Shown here: positions 8,054-17,612 of the stretch, in pieces
Layout: every line of letters begins with the position of its first letter
Numbering within the stretch: position 1 is the stretch's first letter
Assembly (NCBI GenBank): GCA_902798915.1
Contig: CADBYM010000010.1
Location: 22,217 to 86,216, forward strand
Length of the DNA stretch: 64,000 bases
From: an uncultured Coriobacteriaceae bacterium
GTDB lineage: Bacteria > Actinomycetota > Coriobacteriia > Coriobacteriales > Atopobiaceae
Reading direction: 5' to 3'
The notes under the pieces: generated by a model
The model's input: only the letters and a program-made list of their open reading frames with translations
Told to the model about the DNA's origin: nothing
The model's database searches: none
Translations under genes and position numbers: made by a program

Positions 8054-10060
8054 CTAGCCGGCAGCACGCTTCGCGCGCACCAGCTCCTCGTCGCAAATCG
8101 GGCAGTACTCATGCTCGCCTGCGATGTAGCCATGCTTCGGGCAGATGGAGAAGGTGGGCGTGACCGTTATGTACGGCAGGCGGAAGTTCTCCAAAGAGCG
8201 CTTGACCAGCTGCTTGCATGCCTCGGCAGACGACACCCGCTCTCCCATGTAGAGGTGCAGCACCGTACCGCCGGTGTACTTCTTCTGCAGCTCCTCCTGC
8301 TCGCTGAGCGCCAGGAAGGGATCGGCCGTATAGCCCACGGGCAGCTGAGAGGAGTTGGTGTAGTATGGCTCGTCGGGCGTTCCGGCCTGGATGATGTCTG
8401 GGTAGCGCTTGAGGTCCTCGCGCGCAAACCGATACGTCGTGCCCTCTGCGGGGGTCGCCTCGAGGTTGTACATGTGGCCGGTCTCCTCCTGGAACTCGAC
8501 CATCTTCTCGCGCACATAGTCGAGCACGCGGATGGCCAGCGCACGCCCGACAGGCGTCGTGATGTCGTCCTCGTCGCCCGTGAAGTTGCGAATCATCTCG
8601 TTGATGCCGTTGACACCAATGGTCGAGAAGTGGTTGCGCAGCGTCCCCAGGTAGCGCTTGGTGTAGGGGAAGAGCCCCGCGTCCATAAGGCGCTGAATCT
8701 CTTTGCGCTTGAGCTCCAGCGATACCTTGGCGAGTACGAGCAGGTTCCCGAGTTCCTTGAAGAGTCCCTGCTCGTCGCCGGGATGCTTGTATCCCAAGCG
8801 TGCCATGTTGATGGTGACGACACCGATCGAGCCGGTCTGCTCGGCGGAGCCGAAGAGGCCGTTGCCGCGCTTGAGCAGCTCGCGCAGGTCGAGCTGCAGG
8901 CGACAGCACATAGAGCGCACCATGTGGGGCTCGAGGTCCGAGTTCACGAAGTTCTGGAAGTACGGCAGACCATACTTCGCCGTCATCTCGAACATGAGGT
9001 CGGCGTTCGGCGAGTTCCAGGGGAAGTCCTTGGTGATGTTGTAGGTGGGGATGGGGAACGTGAAGACACGCCCGTGCTGGTCGCCCTCCGTCATGACCTC
9101 GATGAACGCGCGGTTGATCATGTCCATCTCGGTCTGGAGGTCACCATAGGTGAAGTCTGCGGGCTTGCCTCCTATGAGCGGGACTTGGTCGCGGATGTCC
9201 TCCGGACACGTCCAGTCGAAGGTGAGGTTCGAGAAGGGCGTCTGGGTGCCCCAGCGGCTAGGTACGTTCATGTTGTACACGAAGCCCTGCATCTCCTGCT
9301 TGACCTCGTCGTAGGTGAGGTTGTCCACGCGCACGAACGGAGCGAGGTAGGTATCGGTGGAGCTGAACGCCTGCGCGCCCGCCCACTCGTTCTGCAGGGT
9401 GCCGAGGAAGTTGACCATCTGCCCCATGGCTGCCGAGAGGTGGCAGGGCGGCGCCGACTCGACCTTGTTTGCCACGCCGTTGAAGCCCTCGTTGAGCAGG
9501 GTGCGCAGGCTCCAACCCGCGCAGTAGCCGCTGAGCATGTCGAGGTCGTGGATGTGGAAGGAGCCGGAGCGATGCGCCTGGCCCACCTCGGGCGGGTAGA
9601 TGTGGCTCAGCCAGTAGTTGGCGATGACCTTGCCCGAGACGTTGAGGATGAGGCCACCGAGCGAGTAGCCTTGGTTGGCGTTGGCGTTGACGCGCCAGTC
9701 GGCGCGACTCAGGTACTCGTTGACGGAGCTCGTCACGTCAATGTAGGTCTCGCGGTCACGACGAGACTGGCGGCGCTTCTCTCGGTAGACGATGTAGGCA
9801 CGTGCCGTCTCGAAGTGGTTAGCCGTGATGAGCGTCTGCTCGACGATGTCCTGAATCTCCTCGACGGTAGGAGACGCCCCATCGAAGCGGTGCGCGATGA
9901 CCTTGCATACCTGGCCCGAGAGGATGGCCGCCTCGTCAGGGCCGAACTCGCCCGTCGCCTCGCCGGCCTTCTCGATGGCCGCGGTAATCTTTGACTGCTT
10001 GAAGCTCATGAGCGATCCGTCACGTTTGATGATGGACGTGGGATACACGATGGGTGACAT
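8054..10060 (-). CDS. nrdD: Anaerobic (class III) ribonucleoside-triphosphate reductase, catalytic subunit lacking its glycyl-radical tail
   Basis: 668 residues that reduce ribonucleotides to deoxyribonucleotides without oxygen. Residues 1-95 form an ATP-cone allosteric domain (KRDGSLMSF, REKRR). The ten-stranded barrel follows, with motifs such as YNMNVPSRWGTQTPF and MCCRLQLD. The C-terminus has the zinc site CPKHGYIAGEHEYCPICDEEL and ends 8 residues later at TAG. The usual glycyl-radical loop (RVxGY) is missing and is encoded 165 bp downstream as a separate gene. The ATG at 10060 has GGAGGAG 3 nt upstream. The frame after the TAG stays open into the small gene, so readthrough would fuse them, but the linker looks non-coding. 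Confidence 0.95.
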   Translation of the reverse strand: MSPIVYPTSIIKRDGSLMSFKQSKITAAIEKAGEATGEFGPDEAAILSGQVCKVIAHRFDGASPTVEEIQDIVEQTLITANHFETARAYIVYREKRRQSRRDRETYIDVTSSVNEYLSRADWRVNANANQGYSLGGLILNVSGKVIANYWLSHIYPPEVGQAHRSGSFHIHDLDMLSGYCAGWSLRTLLNEGFNGVANKVESAPPCHLSAAMGQMVNFLGTLQNEWAGAQAFSSTDTYLAPFVRVDNLTYDEVKQEMQGFVYNMNVPSRWGTQTPFSNLTFDWTCPEDIRDQVPLIGGKPADFTYGDLQTEMDMINRAFIEVMTEGDQHGRVFTFPIPTYNITKDFPWNSPNADLMFEMTAKYGLPYFQNFVNSDLEPHMVRSMCCRLQLDLRELLKRGNGLFGSAEQTGSIGVVTINMARLGYKHPGDEQGLFKELGNLLVLAKVSLELKRKEIQRLMDAGLFPYTKRYLGTLRNHFSTIGVNGINEMIRNFTGDEDDITTPVGRALAIRVLDYVREKMVEFQEETGHMYNLEATPAEGTTYRFAREDLKRYPDIIQAGTPDEPYYTNSSQLPVGYTADPFLALSEQEELQKKYTGGTVLHLYMGERVSSAEACKQLVKRSLENFRLPYITVTPTFSICPKHGYIAGEHEYCPICDEELVRAKRAAG

Positions 10061-10285
10061 AGGCTCCTCCTACATCGTCGCCTGCTCTTGAGTTTCAAAA
10101 TACGTGCGCGCCGGGACAACAAAAGAGCCAGTGGTTGCCCCGGCGGAAGTCGCAAGGCAAAACAATAGCCCCAGCGCGCGCGGTTTTCAAGGTTGAATGG
10201 TCACTGGAGGACCATCCCACAAAGAACCGAGTCACCGAGTCACCAAAGGGCGCTTCCTCAGTGAGGGGACACCCCCAGCGACTCG

Positions 10286-11800
10286 CTACAGGGATGATGC
10301 GAGCAACAGCAGCACGATGACGACGACGAGGGGCACCGTCACCGTATCCCACTCGCTCTGCGAGACGAGCTCGACCCCCGTCCCCGCCACAGCTCCCACC
10401 GCAGACGCCATCAGCGCCCACCCAAGCGGATACCCACCCAAGGGCGCCAGCACGCACAGGCCCACGAGGAACGAAACCGCAAGCATGGCGCCCGAGCCCT
10501 CCCACGACTTTCTTCCCTCAACCGGCCAGGCCATGACCTTGTGCCTGCCAAACGGTATGCCCACGAGGGCTGCGGCAGCATCCCCCGTCCCCCACATGAG
10601 AATCGCCGCTGCGGCAATGTGCGGACTGCCATGGCGACCCCATGCGACCGCCGCGACAAGGGCAAACATGCAAAAGAGCATGACAAGGCTCCGCTTTATC
10701 TCCCCCGGAGACTTCTGAACGAAGAGGTGCCCATACCACCCCCGGCCCTCGAGCGCCGCAAGAATCGGATAGACCGCAACGGCTATGAGCACGGACGTGA
10801 GCGCGGCGGCCTGCCAGCTTTGCGCGACCAGGAGCATGATGGTGAGGCAGGTAATCGCGACGACATGCAGCAGCTTGCGAAACACGAACGACGGGAGCTT
10901 CGTGCGGAAGCGCACGAGCAGCAGCAGCAAGACGCTGGGCACGATGTACAGGATGAGGTTGACCACGCACTGCAGCACCTGCGGAATGATTCGCGAGTCC
11001 ATGACGCGCGGCCAATAAGTGAGCAGCAGCATTGACGCACCGAGCACGGTGAGAACCGCACCTGTCGCCAATCCCACCGTACGGCTGCTCACACGATTCG
11101 CGAAACGCGCCGAGACGAGCGAGGACGCCGTCGCGACCACGATGCAGAGCAGCATGACCGCCCACTTCTCCATGATGATGGCAGGGTGGATGAGGATGTG
11201 GCTCACGGACGCTATGAGCGCCGTAAAGGTCATGATGAAGGTGCTCGTGCCGACGGCGGTCTTGAGCTCCATCCCGAGGAACGCCGTGAAGACGACGAGC
11301 ATCATCATGCCACCGCCGGTGCCGACGAACCCGGTGCCAAAGCCTATGGTAAGGCCGAAGAACAGCGAGATGAGCGTACCGCGGAGGTCGAGCCCCTCTG
11401 CCGTCGACGCACGGTCGCCGCGCTTGGTCTCGGGCATCACAAGAAACCGGATGCCGATGCAGAACGTGAGGAACAAGGTGAAGTTCCCCAGCACCACGTT
11501 GCCCACCGCGAAGGCCGCATAGCTACCCACGACGCACATGCTCAGGATGCAGGCGAGCATGACCCAACCACGCCGCAGGTCGATGTTGCCGTTGCGTGCA
11601 TAGGTGCGCGCCGTCACGGCCGAGCCAAGTATGTCTGACGCCAGCGCGATTGCCGTGGCCTGGTAGGCGCCCGTCTCGCCACCGAACGAGGGGCACAGGC
11701 CGATGAAGATGGGAACCATAACCGTTGCCGCCGAAAGACCCGCCAGACCGGTACCCATCCCTGCCCCCACAGCGGCCAACACATACCAAAGCAGCTCCAT
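10286..11800 (-). CDS. Fusion: TauE/SafE-type exporter and phytol/dolichol-kinase-like membrane enzyme
   Basis: 504 residues. Residues 1-265 are a TauE/SafE (DUF81) transporter: two halves with GAGMGTGLAGLSAA and GFGTGFVGTGGGMMML, the latter being the family's typical glycine-rich loop. Residues about 275-504 resemble the CDP-diglyceride synthase superfamily branch of phytol/dolichol kinases: RKLLHV near 308, GDAAAALVG near 405, FGRHK and GRKSWEG. These enzymes phosphorylate polyprenols or phytol with CTP. The ATG at 11800 has GGAGGGGCT upstream and no internal start signal separates the halves, so it looks like one protein. The substrate of each half is unknown. Confidence 0.8.
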   Translation of the reverse strand: MELLWYVLAAVGAGMGTGLAGLSAATVMVPIFIGLCPSFGGETGAYQATAIALASDILGSAVTARTYARNGNIDLRRGWVMLACILSMCVVGSYAAFAVGNVVLGNFTLFLTFCIGIRFLVMPETKRGDRASTAEGLDLRGTLISLFFGLTIGFGTGFVGTGGGMMMLVVFTAFLGMELKTAVGTSTFIMTFTALIASVSHILIHPAIIMEKWAVMLLCIVVATASSLVSARFANRVSSRTVGLATGAVLTVLGASMLLLTYWPRVMDSRIIPQVLQCVVNLILYIVPSVLLLLLVRFRTKLPSFVFRKLLHVVAITCLTIMLLVAQSWQAAALTSVLIAVAVYPILAALEGRGWYGHLFVQKSPGEIKRSLVMLFCMFALVAAVAWGRHGSPHIAAAAILMWGTGDAAAALVGIPFGRHKVMAWPVEGRKSWEGSGAMLAVSFLVGLCVLAPLGGYPLGWALMASAVGAVAGTGVELVSQSEWDTVTVPLVVVIVLLLLASSL

Positions 11801-11960
11801 AGCCCCTCCGTCTACGTGTATTTCCCCGAATTGCAGACACCTTCGTTCAACATAGCTATAATGCCGTAGAACAATAACCCCAAGCTTGGGACTAGTTACC
11901 CAGTCTCAGACATACCACGTGGCACCATCGCCTGCAAGCTACATCGGGAGGGAAGCAGAG

Positions 11961-12653
11961 GTGGACAACGGCAAACCGATGGGCATGCGCATCGCAGAAA
12001 GCGTCTTTTGCGCAGGATACTTGGCGTTCGCGCTCATAGCGGGCATGGTGTTTGCGGCTCACGAGTCTGGTGAGGCGGGCGGATTCGCCCTTACCTGCAC
12101 CGCCATGGCATTGCTTCTTTGCTTTGGCGACGCATTCCACCTCATCCCCCGCATCCTCATCAACCTCCGCGGCGATCCGCACAGCGCCCTGCAAAAGCAA
12201 CGGCGTGCCTTCTGGCTCGGACTGGGCAGCCTCATCTCCTCGATCACCATGACAATGTTTTACCTGCTGCTGCCCGACGCCATGCAGCAGATGCCCGGCA
12301 CGTCACCCGCCGACGCCTCAGGCTTCCACATCCTGCACGTCGTGTTGATCGTTCTTACCGCGGTGCGCATCATCCTGTGTCTGCTCCCCCAGAACCGCTG
12401 GTTCGACATACGAAGCGACGCGAAGTGGGGCATGTATCGCAACGTGCCATTCTTGCTTATGGGTGCGATCACCGTCTGGTATCTGGTGACGTGGTACGGC
12501 GCATGGCTCATGGCCGCACTCGTGCTTGTGAGCTTCGTCTGCTACCTGCTCGTGGTGCTCTTCGCGAAGGAGAGGCCCGCCCTCGGGATGCTGATGATTC
12601 CCAAGACCATCTGCTACATCTGGATGATCGCCCTGCTTCTTGCCGCGCTGTGA
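11961..12653 (+). CDS. Polytopic membrane protein, unknown function
   Basis: About 230 residues from a GTG at 11961 preceded by GGGAGGGAAG; an upstream in-frame start at 11886 lacks a ribosome binding site. About seven hydrophobic helices, with a conserved-looking loop FGDAFHLIPRI in the first half and AKERPALGMLMIPKT near the end. It is divergent from the TauE/kinase fusion and ends 140 bp before the VIT gene. I do not recognise a named family. Confidence 0.7.
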   Translation: MDNGKPMGMRIAESVFCAGYLAFALIAGMVFAAHESGEAGGFALTCTAMALLLCFGDAFHLIPRILINLRGDPHSALQKQRRAFWLGLGSLISSITMTMFYLLLPDAMQQMPGTSPADASGFHILHVVLIVLTAVRIILCLLPQNRWFDIRSDAKWGMYRNVPFLLMGAITVWYLVTWYGAWLMAALVLVSFVCYLLVVLFAKERPALGMLMIPKTICYIWMIALLLAAL

Positions 12654-12792
12654 GCGCGCGCATCGGCTCGTTCAAGATGGCGTTCGCCTTCACCTCGGGC
12701 GCGTGGACAAGAGCGCCGAGTCGGCAATTCGACCCCGTCAGGTAACATGGACAAAGACACGGTCGCCACAACGCACGATGACAGGAGGAGCG

Positions 12793-15700
12793 ATGAGCGG
12801 CATCTTCTCTAGGGTGTTCGGATGGCGCGAGCGGAGCGTCAGCCCGCAGTTTCCGCACTGGCTCGACACCACACCCGTCACGTCAACGGACAAGCCTTGC
12901 ACGGTACGGAACCTCAAAGTCGCCGTGCGTGTCCGCGGCATCTACGCAGAGGTCTCTTTGACCATCACGATCGCAAACCCGAACGGCCGACCGCTTTCCA
13001 CCGCGCTCGCCATCCCCCTCCCCGACCGCGCCGTCGTGTGCGGCTATGCGCTCGAGATCGACGGCCAGCTGGTAGACGGCGTAGTCGTGCCCAAGGAACA
13101 GGCACGCGTCATATTCGAGACCGAACAGCGCCGTCTGGCGGACCCCGGTCTTGTCGAGGCGGTACGTGGCAACGTATACAGCACTCGCGTGTACCCCGTA
13201 CCGGCCCACGGCACGCGCAGGATCCGTCTCTCGTACGTTGCCCCCCTGCTCCTCGGAGCACGCAGCTCCGCCACGCTCGACCTTCCCATGACGGGCGAGC
13301 ATCTCGACCGGTTTGCCATCAGCGTCGTGGCGGAACGACTCGATGCGCCCGAGCCCGTGGTTCACGGGCTCGGGAATGTCCAGATGCGACAGCTCGCGGG
13401 CAACTGGTGCATGGAGGCCGAAGGACGCGACCTCACGCCCACCGAGCCCATCCGCGTGGAGATGCCTGCCTTACCCGCATCGTTCACACTTCTTGAGCGC
13501 GATGCGGAGGGAACGACCTGGTTCTGCACCTCTACCGAGGTCCCCTTCCCAGAAGACGGCGTCAAGCCGACCTACGACGCGCTCTACGTACTCTGGGACG
13601 CATCCGGGTCGCGCGCTGGTCGGGAGCTCAGGGACGAGGCCCGGTTGCTGCAGGCCTATGCATCGGCAGCGTCCGTGCGTCAGATTACGCTCGTCGTCTT
13701 TGCCGACCGGGTACGGGAGGTGCGCACGTTCAAAAGCGCCGAGCAGCTTGTGGCCTGCATCAACGACATACGCTACGACGGGGGCACGGACTTCTTGGCC
13801 CTCTCCCGCTCGGACGCCCTCCTTGGACGCGCCCAAGAGGGCATCGCTCATGGCGCAGCCTGCGTGCTCTTCACAGATGGGGTGGACACACTGGCTGACG
13901 GAGGCTTCTCTCTGCCGACCGGATGCAGCGTGCTCACCATCTTGAGCGGAGCCGAGCGCGACGCAGAGGCGCTGCGCCAGGGCTGCAGGGGACCGGTGCT
14001 CGACCTAACGCAAGCACCACAGAACGCGTCCGACTTCGCACGGGCGCTCACCGGAGCCTGCAGATTCGGTATCGCGAACGTGGAAGTCACCGGCGGTGCC
14101 GACGTCTGCGACGTGAGCGCCCCCGACGGCAGCCGGCGCGCGGTCATCGGAAGGCTCCTCGGCGAGCAGGCACAAATCAGAATCGGGGAAGACGGCGCGC
14201 CCATCACGCTGCAGGCCAGCGAGGCACAGGAAGGGAGCGTGCTCGGACGCGCTTGGGCGGCACGACGCATCGCGCTGCTCTCACCGCGCGCGAACGAGAA
14301 TGCCGACGAGTTGCTAACGCTTGGCCGACGCTTCGGCATGGCGTCGCCCGCCACCTCGCTGCTCGTGCTCGAGACGCTCGACCAATGGCTACGCTACGAA
14401 CTCGAGCCACCACGCACCTTCGCCCAGATGCATGATGCCTGGGAACACGCAATGAAGGGCAGAATGCTCCATACGTCCACAGAAGAACGCACCGCCAGGC
14501 ACCGAGCCGACCTTGCGTTCTCGTGGCAACAGGTCATGGACTGGTGGAAGCGTGACTTCAGCGAGCAACCGGTCGGAGCGCGGGGGAGCACAACGCATCA
14601 AAGAGGGGCACGGGTACACAGGGGCAGGCAATCTGTCAGAAAAATCGCTTGCCCATTTTGCGGCACTCGGCTCGATGCGGACAGCCCCTACTGCTACAAC
14701 TGTGGGTCGCCGCTCAATCTACCGCAGGCATCCGCGCCCATGCCCCTCTCGACAGACGATACCGGGGCGTTTGCCCCAATCGGAGCGGCTGCGCCCACGC
14801 GCGAGCTGTTTGCCATGGTAGACTCCTCTAGCGCGGACGGGGCTCCCAGCCCCACGAGCCCAGCCGTATTGGATTTGGGGATGGCCATGCCGCGCATGGC
14901 CTCGCGCGCACGCAGGATGGCGCATGACGTGGCGAGCCCCGAAGGACCGTCTTCGCCGAGCACAGGCCCATCCATGCGCGTAAGCGTGGAGGCATGGGCG
15001 CCGGACGCCCCTTACCTCCAGAAGCTCAACGAGGCCGCGAGCCAAGCAGGACCAGAAGCCGCGCGCGATGCCTACTTCGCCCAGCGCGACGAGTACCGCA
15101 CCTCGCCCTCGTTCTTCCTCGATTGTGCGAGCTGGTTCATGTCTCATGACGACGAGGACTTCGGGGCGAGCGTGCTCACGAACCTCGTGGAGCTGCGCAT
15201 CGAGGATGCGGGCATGCTCCGCGTGATGGCGTGGCGTCTGCGCGAGGCAGACAAGCGCGAAGAGGCCCTCGTTGCGCTGCGTCGCCTCCTACGCCTGCGC
15301 GGCGAGGATTCGCAGAGCCATCGCGACCTCGCCCTTCTCCTCGCCGAGCTTGCACGCGCCGCCTTCGAGCGAGGAGACGAGGATGCCGCCAAGGCATATG
15401 CCGAGGAGGCCGGCGTGCGATACCGCAAGGTGGCGCTCACCCCCTGGCACCGTCGACCCATGGCGATCGGGCTCTTCGCCGTTGAGGAATACAACGTACT
15501 GCGTGCATGGTCGGATGCACAATCGTGGCAGTCGGCACCCGAGCTCCCCTCCCTAGGCGAGGACCTTGATGGTGTACCGGACTGCGACCTGCGCATCACG
15601 CTCGCTTGGGATGCGGACGAGACGGACGTGGACATCCACGTGACGGAGCCCTCGGGCGAGGAAGCCTACTACGGGCACCGCAACACGAGCTCGGGCGGGC

Positions 15701-16191
15701 GCATCTCGGAGGACATCACCGATGGGTACGGACCCGAGCTCTACGAGATACGCGCTGCTCGCGCTGGCACGTATCGCATCCGCGCGCACTACTTCGCCTC
15801 TCACCAGCAGACGGTCTTCGGACCGGCCACCTGCACGCTCACCGTCTACAGCGATTGGGGACGTCCCAACCAGACTCAGCGCATCACTTCCACCAGACTC
15901 GATCACGCACAGGAGATGATGCCAATCGGAACGGCCTGCTATGGTCCTGCGGAGTCCCCAGAGAAGCAGGAACACAATCATGGGGCGCGCTCTATCGAGC
16001 CACACATGAACGTGAGGCAGGTGGAACGCCGCCTCGGCCCAGCCGAAGACGTCGAGAACGACGGGCGTGACGAGACCCGCACTTGGACGCTCGAGAACGG
16101 CCACCAACTTGCCGTGCTCTTCCGCGACGGTGCGGTGTGTCGCGTGACAGAGCTCATGCCGTGGGGCGACCAGACGATCCTGCTTTCGTAG
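12793..16191 (+). CDS. VIT - VWA - zinc-ribbon - DUF2135-like protein
   Basis: 1132 residues from the ATG at 12793 (ACAGGAGGAG Shine-Dalgarno). Domains: VIT (about 30-155; VVPKEQARVIFE, NVYSTRVYPVP); VWA (about 260-430) with an intact metal site DASGS, GGTDF and FTDGVD; a zinc ribbon near residue 620 (CPFCG, CYNCGSPLN); a helical, TPR-like stretch (about 740-910); and a beta domain like DUF2135/YfaP (about 930-1045; TLAWDADETDVDIHVTEPSG). The C-terminus carries a short beta tail (RLGPAEDVEN). There is no signal peptide or membrane helix, so it is predicted cytosolic or exported by another route. VIT-VWA proteins usually scaffold protein assemblies; the partner here is unknown. Followed by a terminator-like hairpin. 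Confidence 0.85.
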   Translation: MSGIFSRVFGWRERSVSPQFPHWLDTTPVTSTDKPCTVRNLKVAVRVRGIYAEVSLTITIANPNGRPLSTALAIPLPDRAVVCGYALEIDGQLVDGVVVPKEQARVIFETEQRRLADPGLVEAVRGNVYSTRVYPVPAHGTRRIRLSYVAPLLLGARSSATLDLPMTGEHLDRFAISVVAERLDAPEPVVHGLGNVQMRQLAGNWCMEAEGRDLTPTEPIRVEMPALPASFTLLERDAEGTTWFCTSTEVPFPEDGVKPTYDALYVLWDASGSRAGRELRDEARLLQAYASAASVRQITLVVFADRVREVRTFKSAEQLVACINDIRYDGGTDFLALSRSDALLGRAQEGIAHGAACVLFTDGVDTLADGGFSLPTGCSVLTILSGAERDAEALRQGCRGPVLDLTQAPQNASDFARALTGACRFGIANVEVTGGADVCDVSAPDGSRRAVIGRLLGEQAQIRIGEDGAPITLQASEAQEGSVLGRAWAARRIALLSPRANENADELLTLGRRFGMASPATSLLVLETLDQWLRYELEPPRTFAQMHDAWEHAMKGRMLHTSTEERTARHRADLAFSWQQVMDWWKRDFSEQPVGARGSTTHQRGARVHRGRQSVRKIACPFCGTRLDADSPYCYNCGSPLNLPQASAPMPLSTDDTGAFAPIGAAAPTRELFAMVDSSSADGAPSPTSPAVLDLGMAMPRMASRARRMAHDVASPEGPSSPSTGPSMRVSVEAWAPDAPYLQKLNEAASQAGPEAARDAYFAQRDEYRTSPSFFLDCASWFMSHDDEDFGASVLTNLVELRIEDAGMLRVMAWRLREADKREEALVALRRLLRLRGEDSQSHRDLALLLAELARAAFERGDEDAAKAYAEEAGVRYRKVALTPWHRRPMAIGLFAVEEYNVLRAWSDAQSWQSAPELPSLGEDLDGVPDCDLRITLAWDADETDVDIHVTEPSGEEAYYGHRNTSSGGRISEDITDGYGPELYEIRAARAGTYRIRAHYFASHQQTVFGPATCTLTVYSDWGRPNQTQRITSTRLDHAQEMMPIGTACYGPAESPEKQEHNHGARSIEPHMNVRQVERRLGPAEDVENDGRDETRTWTLENGHQLAVLFRDGAVCRVTELMPWGDQTILLS

Positions 16192-16272
16192 CCGACGCGC
16201 GGAAGCCGCATCCGAGAAGTCGTCGCGTGGCGAGAACCGACCTCGACCAACCATGCAAAACGCACGTTCACA

Positions 16273-16314
16273 GAACTCCGCCCCTCGGCAGGAAACGCCA
16301 AAGGGGCAGAGTTT
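16273..16314 (+). terminator. Hairpin terminator after the VIT gene
   Basis: Arms GAACTCCGCCCCT and AGGGGCAGAGTTTC pair with one mismatch around a 16-nt loop, followed by TTGTGG. It lies 80 bp after the stop. The T-run is short. Confidence 0.6.
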
Positions 16315-16453
16315 CTTGTGGCCGGAGTCGCCTGAGCCACATCTTCGCGCCATCGTCAGATTGCAGGTCTTAAGTTATCTTCTAATTACATAAGGTATCT
16401 GTGTTGCCAGGCATGGGGAGATACGATTTTCGTCCGCGACCTGGAGGTGGACC

Positions 16454-17590
16454 ATGAGCCTGACGATTTCGCACTACTCCGCCCTCGAAGTAACAAGGCT
16501 GCTCAGATGCAAAGGAGTCGATATATCGGCAGCTGATGCCGTCCCCCTTCGAAGACCAACCAGCTGGTTGGGCAAGCAGCTGAGCAAGAAGGCATTCGAC
16601 GCCTCCGCATGGAAGTGGCCCAAACCATCCGCAAAAAAGCACCTGAACATATTGATACCCGGCCACTCTGGCCGGGTGCGCGCAACAAACATCGAGGTAC
16701 ACTCCAGTTTTTCTGACCTTCCCGCCCGCTCGATTCTGTGGCTCGACGAGCACGCTTCGGTGGTTTGCCCCGAGCTCCTGTTTTTACAGCTCGCCGAGGT
16801 CTTGGAGTTCCCCCAGCTCGTCTTGCTGGGGCATGAGCTCTGCGGCTACTTCTCGCGTTGCGCCGAGGATCCCTTGAAAGGCGACGTCATCGACCATGTT
16901 TCACCAGCAGCAACGGTGGAGTCCATTGGCGCCTACCTCGATCGCTTTTCGCACAGGCACGGAGTTGCACATGCGCGCGAGGCACTTCAGTATGTTTCGG
17001 ACGGAGCCCTGAGCGCCCCGGAATCGGTTCTGGCCACGATGTATGCCCTGCCCGCAAGCGAAGGTGGCTACGACATGGGCCCCGTCACGCTCAACGCCCG
17101 CATTGGCATGTGCGCCTCGGAGGAGGAGAGGCGCGTCGCAAAGGCACGCTATCCTGACCTGCTGTTCTCCTTTGCCAAGATTGGCCTGAACTATGACGGC
17201 GAGGGACACCTGGACCTCGATGGATTGCTGCAGGTGGCGCGCACGTTGGAACATGCCGACGCAAAGGAGCGCAGTGAAGCCGAGGCCGAGCTCCTCAACA
17301 AGAAGCGAGAGGTGAGGAACAAGGTGCTCGATGACAACCTGCGCAACATGCAGCTTGCGTCTAGGGGTTACATCGTATTTCCCATTACCAAGGAAGACCT
17401 CTACGGAGACGGCAGTCTGGATGCCGTAACACGCTGCCTGCTAGGATGCGCGCACGAAGTCTTTGGAGTTGACGTCACTCCGTACGAGGCGATACTCGAC
17501 GATACCGCCAAAACGCGCAGCCGGAACGGAATTGTGCGGTCGTTGCTTCCAAATGAAGGCCCTTGGGGCGCCTCATACGGCAAACTCTAG
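16454..17590 (+). CDS. Unknown protein, possible PD-(D/E)XK (DUF559-like) fold at the C-terminus
   Basis: 378 residues; the ATG at 16454 follows ACCTGGAGGTGGACC. The N-terminal half contains ILWLDEHASVVCPELLFLQLAE, as a broken pattern (DE...VCPELLF...QLAE) that recalls the AbiEi/DUF559 group seen often in coriobacteria. The C-terminal part has YDGEGHLD followed about 65 residues later by DDNLRNMQLASRGY and FPITKEDLY, the order seen in Vsr/DUF559 nuclease folds, but the catalytic core residues are not clear. It is flanked by a terminator and by a nested inverted repeat, and its codon use is slightly less GC-rich than its neighbours. Function not assigned. Confidence 0.65.
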   Translation: MSLTISHYSALEVTRLLRCKGVDISAADAVPLRRPTSWLGKQLSKKAFDASAWKWPKPSAKKHLNILIPGHSGRVRATNIEVHSSFSDLPARSILWLDEHASVVCPELLFLQLAEVLEFPQLVLLGHELCGYFSRCAEDPLKGDVIDHVSPAATVESIGAYLDRFSHRHGVAHAREALQYVSDGALSAPESVLATMYALPASEGGYDMGPVTLNARIGMCASEEERRVAKARYPDLLFSFAKIGLNYDGEGHLDLDGLLQVARTLEHADAKERSEAEAELLNKKREVRNKVLDDNLRNMQLASRGYIVFPITKEDLYGDGSLDAVTRCLLGCAHEVFGVDVTPYEAILDDTAKTRSRNGIVRSLLPNEGPWGASYGKL

Positions 17591-17612
17591 CCCATCGCCA
17601 CGAAAGGTTCAT

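Noticed and set aside
8054..8056. Stop codon recoded as an amino acid (TAG readthrough)
   Set aside because: No pyrrolysine machinery or recoding element is visible, and the downstream linker looks non-coding; kept only as an alternative in a finding.
7922..9994. 690-codon open frame on the plus strand
   Set aside because: Antisense to nrdD, with no motif and no ribosome binding site.
12640..12792. Longer N-terminus of the VIT protein
   Set aside because: The ATG at 12793 has a perfect AGGAGG; the upstream extension overlaps the previous gene and has no signal.
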